In this document: positions 32,963 through 45,406 of the stretch, in pieces
Layout: every line of letters begins with the position of its first letter
Numbering within the stretch: the stretch's first letter is position 1
Assembly (NCBI GenBank): GCA_009602725.1
Contig: WELB01000002.1
Coordinates: 2,048,775 to 2,112,774 of the forward strand
Source: Spirogloea muscicola
Taxonomy: Eukaryota; Streptophyta; Zygnematophyceae; Spirogloeales; Spirogloeaceae
Direction: 5' to 3'
DNA length: 64,000 nt
Notes under the pieces: generated by a model
Told to the model about the DNA's origin: nothing
Seen by the model: the letters and a program-made list of their open reading frames with translations, nothing else
Database searches by the model: none
Made by a program: the position numbers and the translations under genes

Positions 32963-33844
32963 AAAAGGTCCAGGAGTACCTGGTACCTGGTAGGATGCGA
33001 CACCCGTCCGGTTTGCGAAGTTCAGAGTAGTCGACGATAGCATTGCCAGCTTAGCGCGCTATCCACTGTTGTGTTCGGATTTGTGAACTACAGTCTTTAG
33101 CCAGAGTATCTTCCGCATTTCTGGCTTCCACTGCCGCTTCGAGGCTAATCCTCGAGCTCCATAGCGGAGAGGCGAGGTCTTGGGGGTTCCTAAGCGCCAT
33201 GTCAGGCTGCGTCCAAGCCTCACCTCCTCACTCGGTCGTCCCGCCCTGGCTGGAATGTACTGATCTCAGGGTTTATTACGTCCTTACTGGGGTTCGGACC
33301 TAAGCGATTTTAGGGACTGCACCCTTACAGAATGGGACGCCAGCGCGCACAGCGCAGCCGAAGTCTTACCCTGAGGCACCGCCAGAAGGCGGTGACACCA
33401 CTGAGGGTCTGGCTTAGAAGCTGTCCCCACATAGGGCGCAGCCATAGCACTTACAGAGAGCCAGTGATGCCCGCAGCGACGAGCCGCGACGACGGGCTGA
33501 GCAGCAGACGGCAGCAGCAGAGAGCTGTAGCGGCGGCTGCGGCAGCAGGCAAGCAGGGCTGTGCCTCTCTCTGGGCGTCACTGGTCCGACTCATGAGTCT
33601 GGCCTCGGCCTTCTACTCACAGCGTTCCATCTGCCACCCCTCCCCAGAGGAAGAGGGTAGCCCCAAGGACTTCCTCGGAGGGGCGCACCCGACAATGGGA
33701 ATACGATTCCAGGGGATTGGTTCCGATGACTGCCGCGTGCAGCGAAGCAGCGCCAGGCGCATGGAGTAAATTCCCGGGCGATGCCGCTTACAGTGAAGCA
33801 TCGCCCGCCAGAAAGGGTACGGCTCCAGGGCAATGCCACGTGCA

Positions 33845-34110
33845 GCGAAGAGAAGGCGGCTGCTGATGTTAAGGAGCGGCTGTATAAGCCAGCGAGATGC
33901 ATATAAGTGTTCAAGACGGAGACACAGGCTAGGCAGACAGGGCGCTGTTAACACCTCCGTGTCAGCAGTAGGAAGTGAAATGAGCTGAGGGGAGGAAGAG
34001 CAACCCCGCTGCAAGCCGAGGCTTCTGCAAGGGCGCGACCGGCTTGGCGATAACCAAGCGCTTGGGACCGCTGTAGGCACATGAATAAACGCATGCGGTA
34101 GCAGGACACA
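33845..34110 (-). repeat. LINE 3'-end fragment inside an LTR
   Basis: A copy of the fragment found at 11944-12200 and 21930-22211 (GGCTAGGCAGACAGGGCGC, GCGCTTGGGACCGC). It interrupts the type-B LTR, so the LINE family was still moving after that LTR arrived. Another short tail core lies at about 34262-34320. Confidence 0.65.
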
Positions 34111-36013
34111 AGACCCAAAGGCACCGAGCCTCCAGGAAGTGCTTGCAGCCTGTTCGTGGCGCCGCTGTCAGCTTGAGAGGCCAGCAGTGAATGTAGTAAC
34201 AAGGACCACCGACCCCCCTAACAACCGTGGATGTCCGTGGCCAGGGAACAGCGGTTTGAAATTGACTGGTGGCAGTGAGAGGCCAGCCCAAAAGACTGGA
34301 CAAGGTCTGGAGGGGACTTGTACCCCCTGTACAAGATATCGCCAGCCAGGTGGTCCTTGAACTTAAGTATCCCTTTTATTCGGCCACCGTTACAGCATAG
34401 CCGGTCTCAGAAGTGATGGGGCCCTTCTTCCAGAAGCTCTCGGTGAGGACGACCATGAGAAGCCCCTTGCTACCTCTCAGGGGGACGCCGACCAGATCGT
34501 GCGAGGGACCCGTTGCGGAGTTAGACGTGCATCACCCCGGTGCTCTCAACGCCACTTTATATCCCGCCTCCTTGAAGATGCCACACATCGTGTCACGTAT
34601 GGGATTGCGGGCGCCCGTGTGCTTACTGCCTTTGGCGCACTGATAGGAGCCGAGCCTGGCCTCGAAGCAGCGCTCCCCGAAAGGGGTACAGATTCCGGAC
34701 AACGGCGCATGCAGTGAAGCAGCACCTCCCGCGCAGTACGACTCCTGGACGATGCCGGGTTGCACGCGCGCTTTAAACCCGGACCGTACCAAGCTACACG
34801 TGGTGTGGCAAAGTTACCGGCACCATGTAGAATTTCGGAACGGAGGGGACGTTGCATACTTCCCACTTAGATGTTCACGCCCTCGAGAGCAAGGACACGA
34901 CAGTAGATGGAAACAACCCAAAGAGATAACATCCCACGGGTGTGTCCAACACTACGACGAAAAGGCACGAGGCGTACTACTGCAAATGGTCCAACCTACT
35001 TGTGCTGCGGGGCCCGCAGAGCAGTCGGTTCGAGCAGGCCCCCCCCAAGCCTGCTGCTGGGCCCCGTAGCCAACGACAGCCGCTCCCGGCTGCATGGCCA
35101 TCCCGGCATTCACCACCTCCACGCCCAAGCCGTAGCGCAGGCGGTGCTCCGCCTCCTCCTCGTCAACAGCGTCCACCACCTGAGGCTCCTCATCCGAGCC
35201 GTAACGCAGGCCGTGAGCCGCCTTCTCCTTATCCATCCTCCTCTGATCTGCCTGCGCCACAATGTAGCTGGCTACCATAGCTCGCAACTCCGCCAGCTCT
35301 GCCTTCATCAGCTCCAGCTCGGCGCATGCCCGCAACTCCGCTAGTTCTGCCTGGACCAGCTCCAGCTCATGGACGAGGATCTGGCCTGAGCAACGGCTGG
35401 CGCCTGCTCATCTGTCCCGAGCTCTCGGCACCTCCCCGCGCCCACCTGGGAGCAGCACCCTGCTCCTTGCACCTCTCCGCGCTCACCGCGCCTCTCCGCG
35501 CTCTTGGCGTATTTCCTCGCCCTCGACGCTGCTGCGTCTCTCGCCAACGTGACTGCGAGACCGCCCTCGATCTCCGCACCATCGGCGCCTCAACGCCCTC
35601 GACGCCGCTGCGTCACTCGCCCTCCCTTGCGCGACCGCCGCAGTTGCCGCTGCAGACAGATCTCCGACGCGGATCTGCGGACAGATCTGCGGACGGCCTC
35701 TCTCCGCCATCCGATTTGATCGAGGCCCACCCCCGCTATGGGGGGGTCAAGGCAGTAGGTACACACTCAGCGTCCGGCTCTCCGGCCCGCCCGACTGCCC
35801 ACTAGCCGACGCCACAACGACGCTATGCGCTCGGGCATGACAAAGGTCGGCACACGTGCCGCTTCGCCAATGACAGCTTCACGTTCAATGTGGAAAACGT
35901 TTTACTCGAATTAGAAATATTTTGTCCAGAATACAGAGGGATCCTTGCACTGTCAGCAGTGAAAGACAACCTTCTACGTGACTGGCTAGATGCAAGGAGT
36001 CCTCTGATACTGA

Positions 36014-36906
36014 TGTGGCGTCCCTGTCCTATAAACACAGTCAGAAACAGGACGTCCTGTTTGGGGTTCGGTCATAGGGTGTTTTGTAGACAAACCTCAT
36101 CCAGGAGAACGCCAACGCACATACGCGCACATGGCGCAGCGGAAGCCTTACCCCGAGGCACTGCCACAGGGCGGGACTCTACCGACGGAACTACAGAGAG
36201 TCGGCGGAGCCCGCAGCGACGAGCTGCGGCGACGGGCTGGGCAGCAGGAGGCAGCCGCAGAGCTGTGGCTGCGACGGCGGCAGCAGGCAGCAGCGGGGCT
36301 GGCTAGGCAGCAGCAGGTCTGTGTCTCTCTTGGCGTCGGTCGGACTGCGGAGTCTGGCCTCGGCCCATGCTTGTAGCGTTTCTCCTGCCGCCTGTCCGAG
36401 AGGGTGTGACGAGGCAGAGGGTGTGACGAGGGTAGCCCCCAAGATCCTCCCCAGGAGGGGCGGGCCTGACAAATGGGGAACAGGAATACGAACCTAGGGA
36501 ACTGGCGCGTGCCGCGCGCGGTGCAAGCCTGACGAATGGAGGGCGAGCCGCGTGGCGCGTGCTGCTCGTGGCGCGAGCCGGACGAGTGGGAAGGCGAGTC
36601 GCGTGGCGCGTCTGCGCGTGGCGCGAATCCGACGAATGGGAAGGCAAGTCGCGCAGCGCGTGCTGCGCGTGCCGCGAGCCGGACGAATGGGAAGGTGAGG
36701 CGCGTAACGCGTGCTGCGCATGGCGCGCGCCGCCTGTGGCGCGTGCAGCGCGTGCTGCGGGGCGCGTGCTGCACGTGCCCAGGGCTTCAGCCGACACTTA
36801 GCTACAAGTAGGGCAGCGAAGTTATGCGTCGTTCAAAACGGTTGATACGATACGATCATGTAAGGTCACCGGCACCGTTGGCACGCTTAAACGGGGGGAA
36901 CGTTAC
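36014..36906 (-). repeat. Type-B LTR shared by two internal regions
   Basis: On its left side the LTR is next to a primer-binding-site-like motif and gag leader; on its right side it is next to the chromodomain end of another element. It therefore acts as upstream LTR of one element and downstream LTR of the other, both on the minus strand. Confidence 0.65.
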
Positions 36907-39900
36907 CCCGCGAGACAGGAGGTCACGCCAAGCGGGACATCGCTGGTGGGAGAAGACAATGCGCGCGGGAGAAGACACCGAGTGTCCCGCGCCACAGATA
37001 CCGCATGTATGCGTCTGGGAGAGTTTTGCGCCCAGACGGGCGGAACGATAGATAACCCCTCACTGAGGTTTTCATATCCTCGTGAACAAGAACGTAAGAG
37101 AGTCCGAACAGATCACATCCGACGGGTACGTCCAGCACTACGACGCAAAGGATTGAGTTGTCCCTGTGCAAGATACTTTCGGAGAACGGACGGGCAACGG
37201 GCAAAATGGCCGAAGGTTCCCAGGAACGTGTTGTGCTCAGGCCCAAAGCCTAGCCACTTGACAAGATACTCTCGGAACTTACGGCGCCCACGGATTTTGT
37301 CGCGGTGAGACAAATTTTCTCCACCTCGTACTCCTCCTCATTCTCAACGACAAGGGGAGGTGGGGCCGGTTGGACACAACCATCCGTATGGAATGGCTCG
37401 AGCTGGAATGGACAATGAATACCCTCTGGATCTTCCATCGTAACGGGATATCCAGCTTAAATGCGACCTTGGCAACCAGGCGCATGACATGCAAGGGTCC
37501 AACCCACTTGGGTAGCAACTTAGGCGTACCAACAGCCCGCATGGAGAGATGCTTTGTGCTTGAGAGCACTTGAGCACCCACGTCGAAGAAGACATCGCGA
37601 CGATGTCGATCAGCTTCTCCTTTTGCCGTTGCTGGGCAATCTCCAAATATTGCCGAGCCCTCCACTGAGCTTCCAGAAGATTACCAGTCAAAGCTACTGC
37701 GGCCGGCACACGTTCCGGTCTCCCCACCTGCAGATGCTCCGGAATGCTGACCATAGTTGAGAAAGAAGGGTGTGTCTGTAGTGGGCTCATGGAAGGCATT
37801 GTTCACAGCGTACTCCGCTGGAGCAAGATACTCATCTCAGTCACATTAGCTGGGGCTTACATGATGCCGCAATACGTCCTCCAAAACCGCTTGCATACTT
37901 TCCATCTGACCACCCGTTTGGGGTTGAAAAGCCGTGGACATAGATTGCTGGGTGCCAATCAGTCGGCACCTCAAGCTGCAGCAGAACATGTAGCGCGAGC
38001 TGCTATTCAATTCGGCATTCAATCGGTTGAAGTACGCATTCAAAGATTAGGTCATGGTGCTCCCAGTGCCTTACAAGGCTTGCAATTGGAGGCTCTTTCT
38101 TTCCAGAAGTGCCCCATAAAGCGAGGTTCGCTGTAACGATCCAGCCGTTTGGTTATGCCACACGGTGCTGATAGCGTTACATGATCGCCAGCCACTTGAT
38201 GGACAAGTGGGCCCGTCCAGGTGCGGGCAACTCCCGCCCGTCCTGGACTGTCCCTCGCCAGGTTCCACCCTGCCAAGGGGGGACCTTGGGCCCGCCGCAA
38301 GGGCAGGCCTTGGGGCGACCCGCTCACACTCCTGGAGGGGGGGTGGCACGGGGAAGCACGAAGAGCCTTGGGGGCAGAGGCTCGAAGGAGTTCGAGCCGG
38401 TGAAGCCCAGGAGCAGCCTTGCCGCTGCTCGCCGCCGCACCTTGCTGCGGGGCCTGCTGCGCCGGCCTGCGCCCAGGAGGTGGAGTCGCCGCCGGACGGC
38501 GGCGCCACGGGGCCTGTCTTCCGCTGCGCCTATGCGCTAGTGCTTTGCCTGTGTAGTGGGTTGGTCACTAAACCCCTACAGCCGAACTCAAGAAGGACTG
38601 CTCACCCTAACTGCGTGTGTAGGGCGACGTTCCTTACAGTCGCGGTCAGACACGAGTCGCTCGGGAGCTCCGTGCAGTTTCCATACTCGATCCACGAATA
38701 TACCAGCAAACTCCTTGGCTGACACCTTTGTGGTCGTAGGCACAAAATGCGCCATCTTACTCAACCGATCCAAAGCAACGACAATGGCGTCACAGCTGCT
38801 CCGCGTCATCGGCTGGGTGATGAAGTCCACACTTACATCAGACCACTTCCTCGGAGGAATCTCCAACGGTTGGAGCAACCCGGCAGGCTTATGAGAGCGT
38901 GCCTTACTGCGCTAGCAGGTAGCACAAGTCTTCACGAAAGACTCCACTTGGACTTTTATCCGGCCACCAAAGTTGAAGCTAGACAGCTTTCTGTCTTTCC
39001 CACACCCACATTATCACTGTACAGAGGCTCATGCAGCTGCTCTTTTAAGATACTGCGGCGCAAGGCATTGCAGTCAGGAACGACAATGGCGTCACCTTGC
39101 CACCAGAAGCCTTGGTCATTTACTAGTGTGCTTGTATTGGTTTCACTATAAACCATGAGTCTGTGCCGTACCCATCACGAGTACGCACATACAGCTCGGA
39201 GAGGTTGGCGGTCGGCTGCCGAGCAGCTCCACGAGTAGGCCGCACGTCTGCGGTCTAAATCCCTGAAGCGTGCAAGACAACCGCCACAGCAGCCCCCTAC
39301 AATGTTGCGGCTTACCGGGTCCGCAACATTTATCCTTCCAGGGCGGTACTCCCACGGGAAACGGAATGTGGCCATGCACTCAGCCCACCGTGCTTGACGC
39401 CTGCCCGACTGCTGTTGTGCGTGGAAGTAGAGATAGCATTACCACACACGTAGGGCGTGCACACAGCAAAGAGCTCTTGCTCCCCCCTAGTATACTTACG
39501 CTCCGCAGGACGAAGCAGGGAACTCTCAAACGCTACCGGGTGACCCTCCTGCAAGAGAACGACACCAATGACGACCAAAGAGGCGTCACATAGTACTTCA
39601 GATGGCACGCCTTCTCGAGGCAAGGCTAAAACGGGTGGATGCACCAGGAGCTGTTTGATATTCTCAAATGCCCTCTGGCATTCGGATATCCACACCCAGA
39701 TTGCGTCCTTGCAAGTGAGCTTCGTAAGAGGAGATGCCATACTCCTGTACCCTTACAGGAATTTAGGGAAGTAATGTGCGAATTCCAAGAAGGAAGGCAA
39801 CTTTGGCGCATTCCGTAGCACATTTACTACTACATTTCTTGACCTCTACGGTGGGGTTGACTGGTCTTGGTGGGGTTGACGCGAACCCTGTCTTTGTCCA

Positions 39901-40190
39901 CGACATGCCCTAAGTATGTTCCGGCTGGTTATACACGTACTTGGCATACGATTTGATTCACACTCAGCAATTGCAGTACTTTGCAGGTGCAGTATGTGAT
40001 CCTCGGGCTTTTTACTGAACACCAGCCTGCCTTTCATTTGCAGGTGCAGTATGTGATCCTCAGGCGTTTTACTGAACATCAGCCTGCCTTTTAAGTAAAG
40101 CGGCACAGAGGCACACAGTAGGGGATCAAAGACTTTCATCATCACAGCCTGACACGTAGCAAGTGATTTTGGTGGAACGAAACGGAGCAT
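36907..40190 (-). mobile_element. Ty3/gypsy chromovirus internal region, broken, minus strand
   Basis: Pol parts read on the minus strand from high to low coordinate: reverse transcriptase end (about 40190-39600), RNase H (about 39740-39175), integrase zinc-binding and core regions (about 39150-37850) and integrase C-terminus with chromodomain-type end (about 37740-37250). The order identifies a Ty3/gypsy chromovirus. It carries many breaks and its upstream end is missing. A type-A solo LTR sits inside the integrase part. Confidence 0.75.
38132..38638 (+). mobile_element. Solo LTR, type A, nested in integrase
   Basis: About 507 bases from TGTAACGATCC to TTCCTTACA. Flanking pentamers TTCGC (38127-38131) and GTCGC (38639-38643) agree at four of five positions, and the integrase sequence continues on both sides. 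It is therefore a later insertion that has lost its internal part by LTR recombination. Confidence 0.85.
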
Positions 40191-40261
40191 CTTGCATCAG
40201 AAGTAGCCGACCGGCCTACAATAAGTTGAAGACGGAACTTCCTGAGGTGTCAGACTAAAAT

Positions 40262-40974
40262 TGTTACATGCCCTCCGTTTGGGAGTGCCGACGGTGTCAG
40301 TAGTCTTACATGACTGTATCGTATCTTCTGTTTGGGAGTTCCCAAACGGTGCCGTTAGCTTTGCTTTACTGTCTGTAGCTAAGTACGGGCCGAGGCCCCC
40401 GGTTTTGTAACGCACGTGCACCGCCAAGGAGGCGCCCCTTCGTGCCTCGCTGGCGCCGTACGAGGCGCCGCGTCGTGCCGCCCAAGGCGCCGCGTCGCGC
40501 CAATTTGGTGCCGCACAAGGCGTCGCTTCGTGTCTCCTTTTACCACCCAGAGGGCTTCGTTTCGTGTCCCCATAGGTCAGGCCCGCCCCTCCGGGGGAGG
40601 ACCTTGGGGGCGACCCTCGTCACACCCTCGAGGGACGGGTGGCAGATGGAACGTATATCTGTAGTAGGCCGAGGCCAGACTCCTCAGTCGGACCCGTGAC
40701 GCCAAGAGAGGCACAGCTCCACTGCTGCCTGCTGCCGCCGCCGCCGCCGCCACAGCTCTGCTGCCGCCGCCTGCTGCCCAGCCGGTCGCCGCAGCTCGTC
40801 GCTGCGGGCCCCGCGTGCTCTCTGTAAGTTTATGGTAGAGTCACCGCCCTAGGGCGGTGCCTCAGAAAATTTCCGCTGCGCTCTTTGCGCGTATGTGCGT
40901 TGGCGTTCTCCTGTATGAGGGTTGTCTTCTAAACACCTATACTTGAATCCAAATCAGGACATTCTGACCCTAAA
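40262..40974 (+). mobile_element. Type-B LTR, plus strand
   Basis: It begins TGTTACATGCCCTCCGTTTG and shows the usual type-B layout including the conserved GGCTCTCTGTAAGT-like motif (GTAAGT at 40824-40829). It runs directly into the partial type-C LTR of the next element. The stretch 40191-40261 between the two elements is unassigned. Confidence 0.6.
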
Positions 40975-43900
40975 TGACGGCGGTCCCGCACGGGGGCCTC
41001 GGTGGCGCGGTGTCCACCCTGCCGCCCCGCCCCGACCGACCTGGCCTGACCAGGTGGAAGCGCACGGGGCCTCGGTGGCGCGGTGTTCACCCTGGCGCCC
41101 CGCGCACAAGGCCGCGATGGCACGGTGTCCACCCTGGCGCCCGGCGCACGGGGCCGCGGTGGCACGACCCGGCGCCTCCACACGTCGGCCCCGACAGCCG
41201 GGCCTTCCCCGGCATCGGCTCCGCTTTTCCCTACGCACGCGTACCACGGCCTGTCGGCGGATAGCCCATCTGAGAGCGGGAGGTGAAACCGGCAGCCGCT
41301 GGGCGGCAAAGGTTTATCGTTCGACCAAGCTCGGCTTTGTGCTCCGGTCTTGGACCTTCTCTGCAGTTGCTTGTCTGCCATGCTGTATGGAGGTAAGGGT
41401 TAGCGCGCTGTCTTGCTTGCTCGCTTGCTGGGGCACCAGTATTGCGGTGTCCTGCTATTCAGTAGAAAGTAGTGATATGCTGACCATCGGAATCTGAATT
41501 GATCACTCAGTCTTTTTCGTTGGAAGGCATGGAGTCGCGATACTCTAGTGCGCGCCCCAGCCCTCCTCGGCCGGCTGCTCAACCGACTGCAGTGGAGGCG
41601 CAGACCAACGAGCTGGCACAACGACTCCGAACGGAGCTCCGGACGATGGACGGCCCTGATGGCCCGGCCCTCCGGACGGCTACTGGCCCTGGCGGCCTGT
41701 CGCCGGAGGACTTGCGCCGAGTCGCACTCCTCGCGGAGCGTCTGGAGGCGGAGATGGCTATCGTACCTGCCTCACACGCTTTGGGGGCGTTGTGCGAGGA
41801 GGTGCAGGCCACGCTCAATACCGCTGAGCGTCGACGTCGGCGGAGGGCCTGGGCCCAAGTGCACTGGTTGCACGGGGCCTCGGTGCGTGAATTACACCAC
41901 GGCCAGAGCCGCCAGATCCAGGCGAACACCCTTCGTGGGTCGGGTCGCCCGTCCCCACCCCGCAATAAGTCCGGCCACATGGAGCATGGGGGCCTCCAAG
42001 TGTGGCTGGAAAATATCACGGATTGGCTCGTGCTATGCGGCACGGCCAAGGAGGCAAGAGTGGGTCTTGCTGCTGCATACCTGCCTGGCGCGTCTCTCCA
42101 GTGGTGGAACTCCGTGAAGCAAAAGCTCCACCTCCGAGATGTACAACACGTGAGAGTTATTCTCGCGCTCGTTGGCTGCATTGTTTGCTTAGGTCCTATA
42201 CGCAAGCTTGGGGCTGGCGTGGATCTCATCACGATCGAAGTATTTTTTGATTTTTATCGATGGCGGCTCATGGCGCAAGCTTACTACTTTGCCTTGTCAC
42301 CCATCGATCAAGCGCCCTCCGGCTGCGGCGGGACGAAAGCGAGGCCCACTGAGGGGCCGCATGCACAGGCTCTCCAGCTGAGGTGGGCGTTCTTTGTTAC
42401 CAAGCTGTGCCAGCTCGGACGAAGGCGAGGCCTACTGAGGGGCCGCATCTCAGTCCCGCCGGGGGCTTAAGGATATGGCGTTGGAGCCACGCGCTCGTTG
42501 TTTTCGCTGCGGCGACCCGGACCATCGCATCCGGGATTGCAAGGCTTTGGGCGGGATATGCGTCGACCCCAAGACGACTTTGTCGTACGGAATTGGCCTG
42601 TGCCACGGAATGTGCCTCAGCTGCGATCCTTCCAGGGATCCGCGGATGACTTCCGGAAGTTCCCACAAGGCTTTGGGAACTTGGCAATTCCTCTTACGCG
42701 GCTCACTCGTAAGGACGTACCCAGGGAGTGGTCGTCCGAATGCCAAAGGGCATTCGAGGATATCCAACAGGCTCTTACATCTCCGCCTGTACCGCCTTTC
42801 CTCGAGAAGGCGTGCCGTATCAGCTGATTTGTGACGCCTCGTTGACTGCCATTGGTTGCCGTGCTCTTGCAAGAGGGCCACCCGCTAGCGTTCAAGAGTC
42901 GCCTGCTGAACCCGCAGGGCGAAATTACACTACAGGTGAGCAAGAGCTGCTGGCTCTGGTGCACGCCATACACGATTGGCGTTGCTACCTGGAAGATGTG
43001 GATTTTACAATAGTCACGGATCATTGCCAGTTGACTTACTTCCACACTCAACAGCAACTGACGAGGCGGCTAGCTCGGTGAGCTAAATGATGGCATCATT
43101 CCGATTCCAGTGGAAGTACCGCCCTGAGAGGCTCGATGTTGCGGACCCGGTGATCCGCAACATTGCAGGGGCTGCAGCAGTGCTTGCCTCGAACGCGTTG
43201 CGAGATGCGGATGCAGGCAAGCATCCTACTCGTGGCGCTTCTTGGCAACCGACTGCCAACCTCTCTGATGTGCGTATTCGTGATGGGTACGGCACAGACC
43301 CTTGGATTGCGGAGGGTAGGTAACCAACGTACGCACACTTTCCGATGACAATGGCTTTTGATGGCACGGCGACGCCATTGTGGTTCGGGACTACAATGCC
43401 GTGCGGAGCACCATCATGCAGGAGCTGCATGATACGCCATATAGTGGTAATCTGGCAGTTGATAAGTCCACAAAGGCCGTAAAAAGCCTTTTCCGGTGGC
43501 CCACGCACACGCTTTGGGGCAAAGCTGTGCCACATGCAGCGAAGCAAGGCAATCTCTGGCAAGTCAGCCGGCTTACTTCAACCCCTGAAGATCCCTGAGC
43601 GGAATTGGGCTGATGATAGTGTTGATTTGATCACACAATTGCCTAAGACACGGAATGGATTTGATGCCATCATCGTCTTTGTGGATCGGTTGAGCAAGAT
43701 GGTGCCCTTTGCTCCAAACGACCACGCGTGCTACGGCAAAGGACTTTGCTGGCATCTTTGGGGATAAGCTGTGGAAGTTCCATGGCGTACCCGAAAGGGT
43801 GGTCTCAGACCGCGAATCTGGCTTTGCGGGTCACTTCCGGCAACAAGTATGCAAGCTTATGGGCACTGAGCAGGCCAAGTCCACTGCCTTCTATCCCCAA

Positions 43901-45406
43901 CGTGATGGCCAGACCGTGAGGATGATTCGGGTTTTGGAGGACATACTACGGCATTTTGTCAACCCAAGTCAGACCGACTGGGATGGTTCGGCTCCGGCCG
44001 AATGTGCTTTGTCGTAAGCTTATCACGGGGTCCACCAGAGAGAGACCCCTCTTCATCAATGACGGTAAGCATCCCCGACCACCTTTGCAGGTGGGGAGGC
44101 CGGCATGCGTTCCGGCCACTGTCGCCTTTACCCGAATCCTCTTGGAGGCCCAATGACGGGTCTGGCATTCCTTGGAAATTGTCCAGAAGAGGCAGAACGC
44201 TTATGCTGACCAACGTCGGAAGGATGCGTCCGTCGACGTGGGTGCTCACGTACTGTTGAGTTCAAGGCACCTATCTTGCGGGCAGTGGGTACGCACAAAT
44301 TGCTACCCAAGTAGGTTGGACCTTTCACCCGTGGTACGACTTGTTGGCAAGGTGTCGAATGAGCTCGGTACACTGGTAAAGTGGAAGACTCACAATTTTT
44401 TCCACGTGTCCCAGCTCCGGACCTTCCATCCAGATGACCGCGTCCAACCGCCCCCCTCTCATATCTTGCTCGGATGGGGTTTGAGTACGAGGTGGACGAA
44501 ATCTTGTCACACCGGGACAATTTCCGTGGGCGTAAGACCCTTGAGTATCTCGTGAAGTGGCTCGGCTATAGTCCTGAGCACAAAACATGGGAGCCTGCCG
44601 CCAATCTTGCCAATTGCCCGGCAGCTATCCGGGACCACTTCGCGCAGGGTGGTAACTCCCCTCCGCTACGTAGCGGCCGCAAGTGTGGGATTTAAGTTGC
44701 TTTGGGGTTGTGTCCTGTTCCCGCGGACGTGAACATCTAAGTGGGGAGAAATGGAACGTTCTCACTTTCTATGAGCGTTAACCCAGGTGCTGGCCTGATT
44801 GGCACGTGGCCGACCTGACCTGGCCAGGCGGTCCCGCACGGGGGCCTCGGTGGCGAGGTGTCCACCCTGGCGCCTCGCCCCGACCGACCTGGCCTGGCCA
44901 GGTGGTCGCGCACGGGACCGCGGTGGCCCGGTGTCCACCCTGGCGCCCTGCGCAAGGGAGCGTGGTGGCACGGTGTCCACCCCGGCGCCTCCTCATGTCG
45001 GCCCCGACAGCGGGGCCTTCCCCTCGAGCAGCCTGCCCCTCGGGGCGGCCGCATGCGGCCCGCCCCGCGGGGTGGGCCATGGAGCGACCCCATGCGCCCC
45101 GGGAGGGGGGCGGCACCGTGAGCACTAGCAGTCTGGGGGCAGAGACACGGACAGCAGTTCGGATCGGTGAAGCCCCGAGAGCGGCGCAGCCCTGCTGCTG
45201 AAGTCCCGAGAGCGGCGCAGCCCTGCTGCTGCGCCTGCTGCTGCAGCCCGTCGCCGGCAGGACGCTGCCGCCACAGGGCAAGACTTCCGCGTGCGCCGAG
45301 GCGCGAGGTGCTTCACGGTGTAGGGGTTTGCTCCTAATCCCCTACCTCCAAACCCAATCAGGATTTTACCGCCTAATTGCCTGTAAACAGGGGTCGGGTC
45401 ATGACA
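40975..45406 (+). mobile_element. Ty3/gypsy chromovirus, broken, plus strand
   Basis: A type-C LTR lies at the downstream end (44752-45406) and part of one at the upstream end (about 40975-41205). In between are a long gag (from about 41527), a CCHC zinc knuckle (CFRCGDPDHRIRDC, about 42500), reverse transcriptase and RNase H parts (about 42590-43080), integrase (about 43380-44000) and a well-preserved chromodomain ([18 protein letters not shown], about 44540). A polypurine tract AGTGGGGAGAA is at 44740-44750. The element is broken, with many breaks. Confidence 0.85.
44752..45406 (+). repeat. Type-C LTR
   Basis: It begins TGGAACGTTCTC directly after the polypurine tract and ends ATGACA, 655 bases. 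The upstream half has a repeated GCGCCCCG/GGCACGGTGTCCACC pattern; the downstream half shares the CAGCCCTGCTGCTG module of types B and D. Confidence 0.75.

Larger units (their letters stand above)
33256..36906 (-). mobile_element. Ty3/gypsy-type LTR element, broken, minus strand
   Basis: Two type-B LTRs in minus orientation bound this unit: about 33256-34857 (itself interrupted by a LINE fragment) and 36014-36906. Between them lie a 3'-end segment, a gag-like region with a predicted coiled coil (about 34950-35340) and the leader. A primer-binding-site-like sequence at 36001-36013 matches the initiator-tRNA type seen at 53637. The element is broken and far shorter than a whole one. The 36014-36906 LTR is also the downstream LTR of the next element. 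Confidence 0.65.

Noticed and set aside
32963-33255. Possible primer-binding site after the type-D LTR
   Set aside because: The sequence after 32962 does not resemble the initiator-tRNA site seen at 53637, and no gag follows.
38165-38722. 185-codon plus frame
   Set aside because: It spans a solo LTR and its flanks; similar frames recur in every type-A LTR copy.
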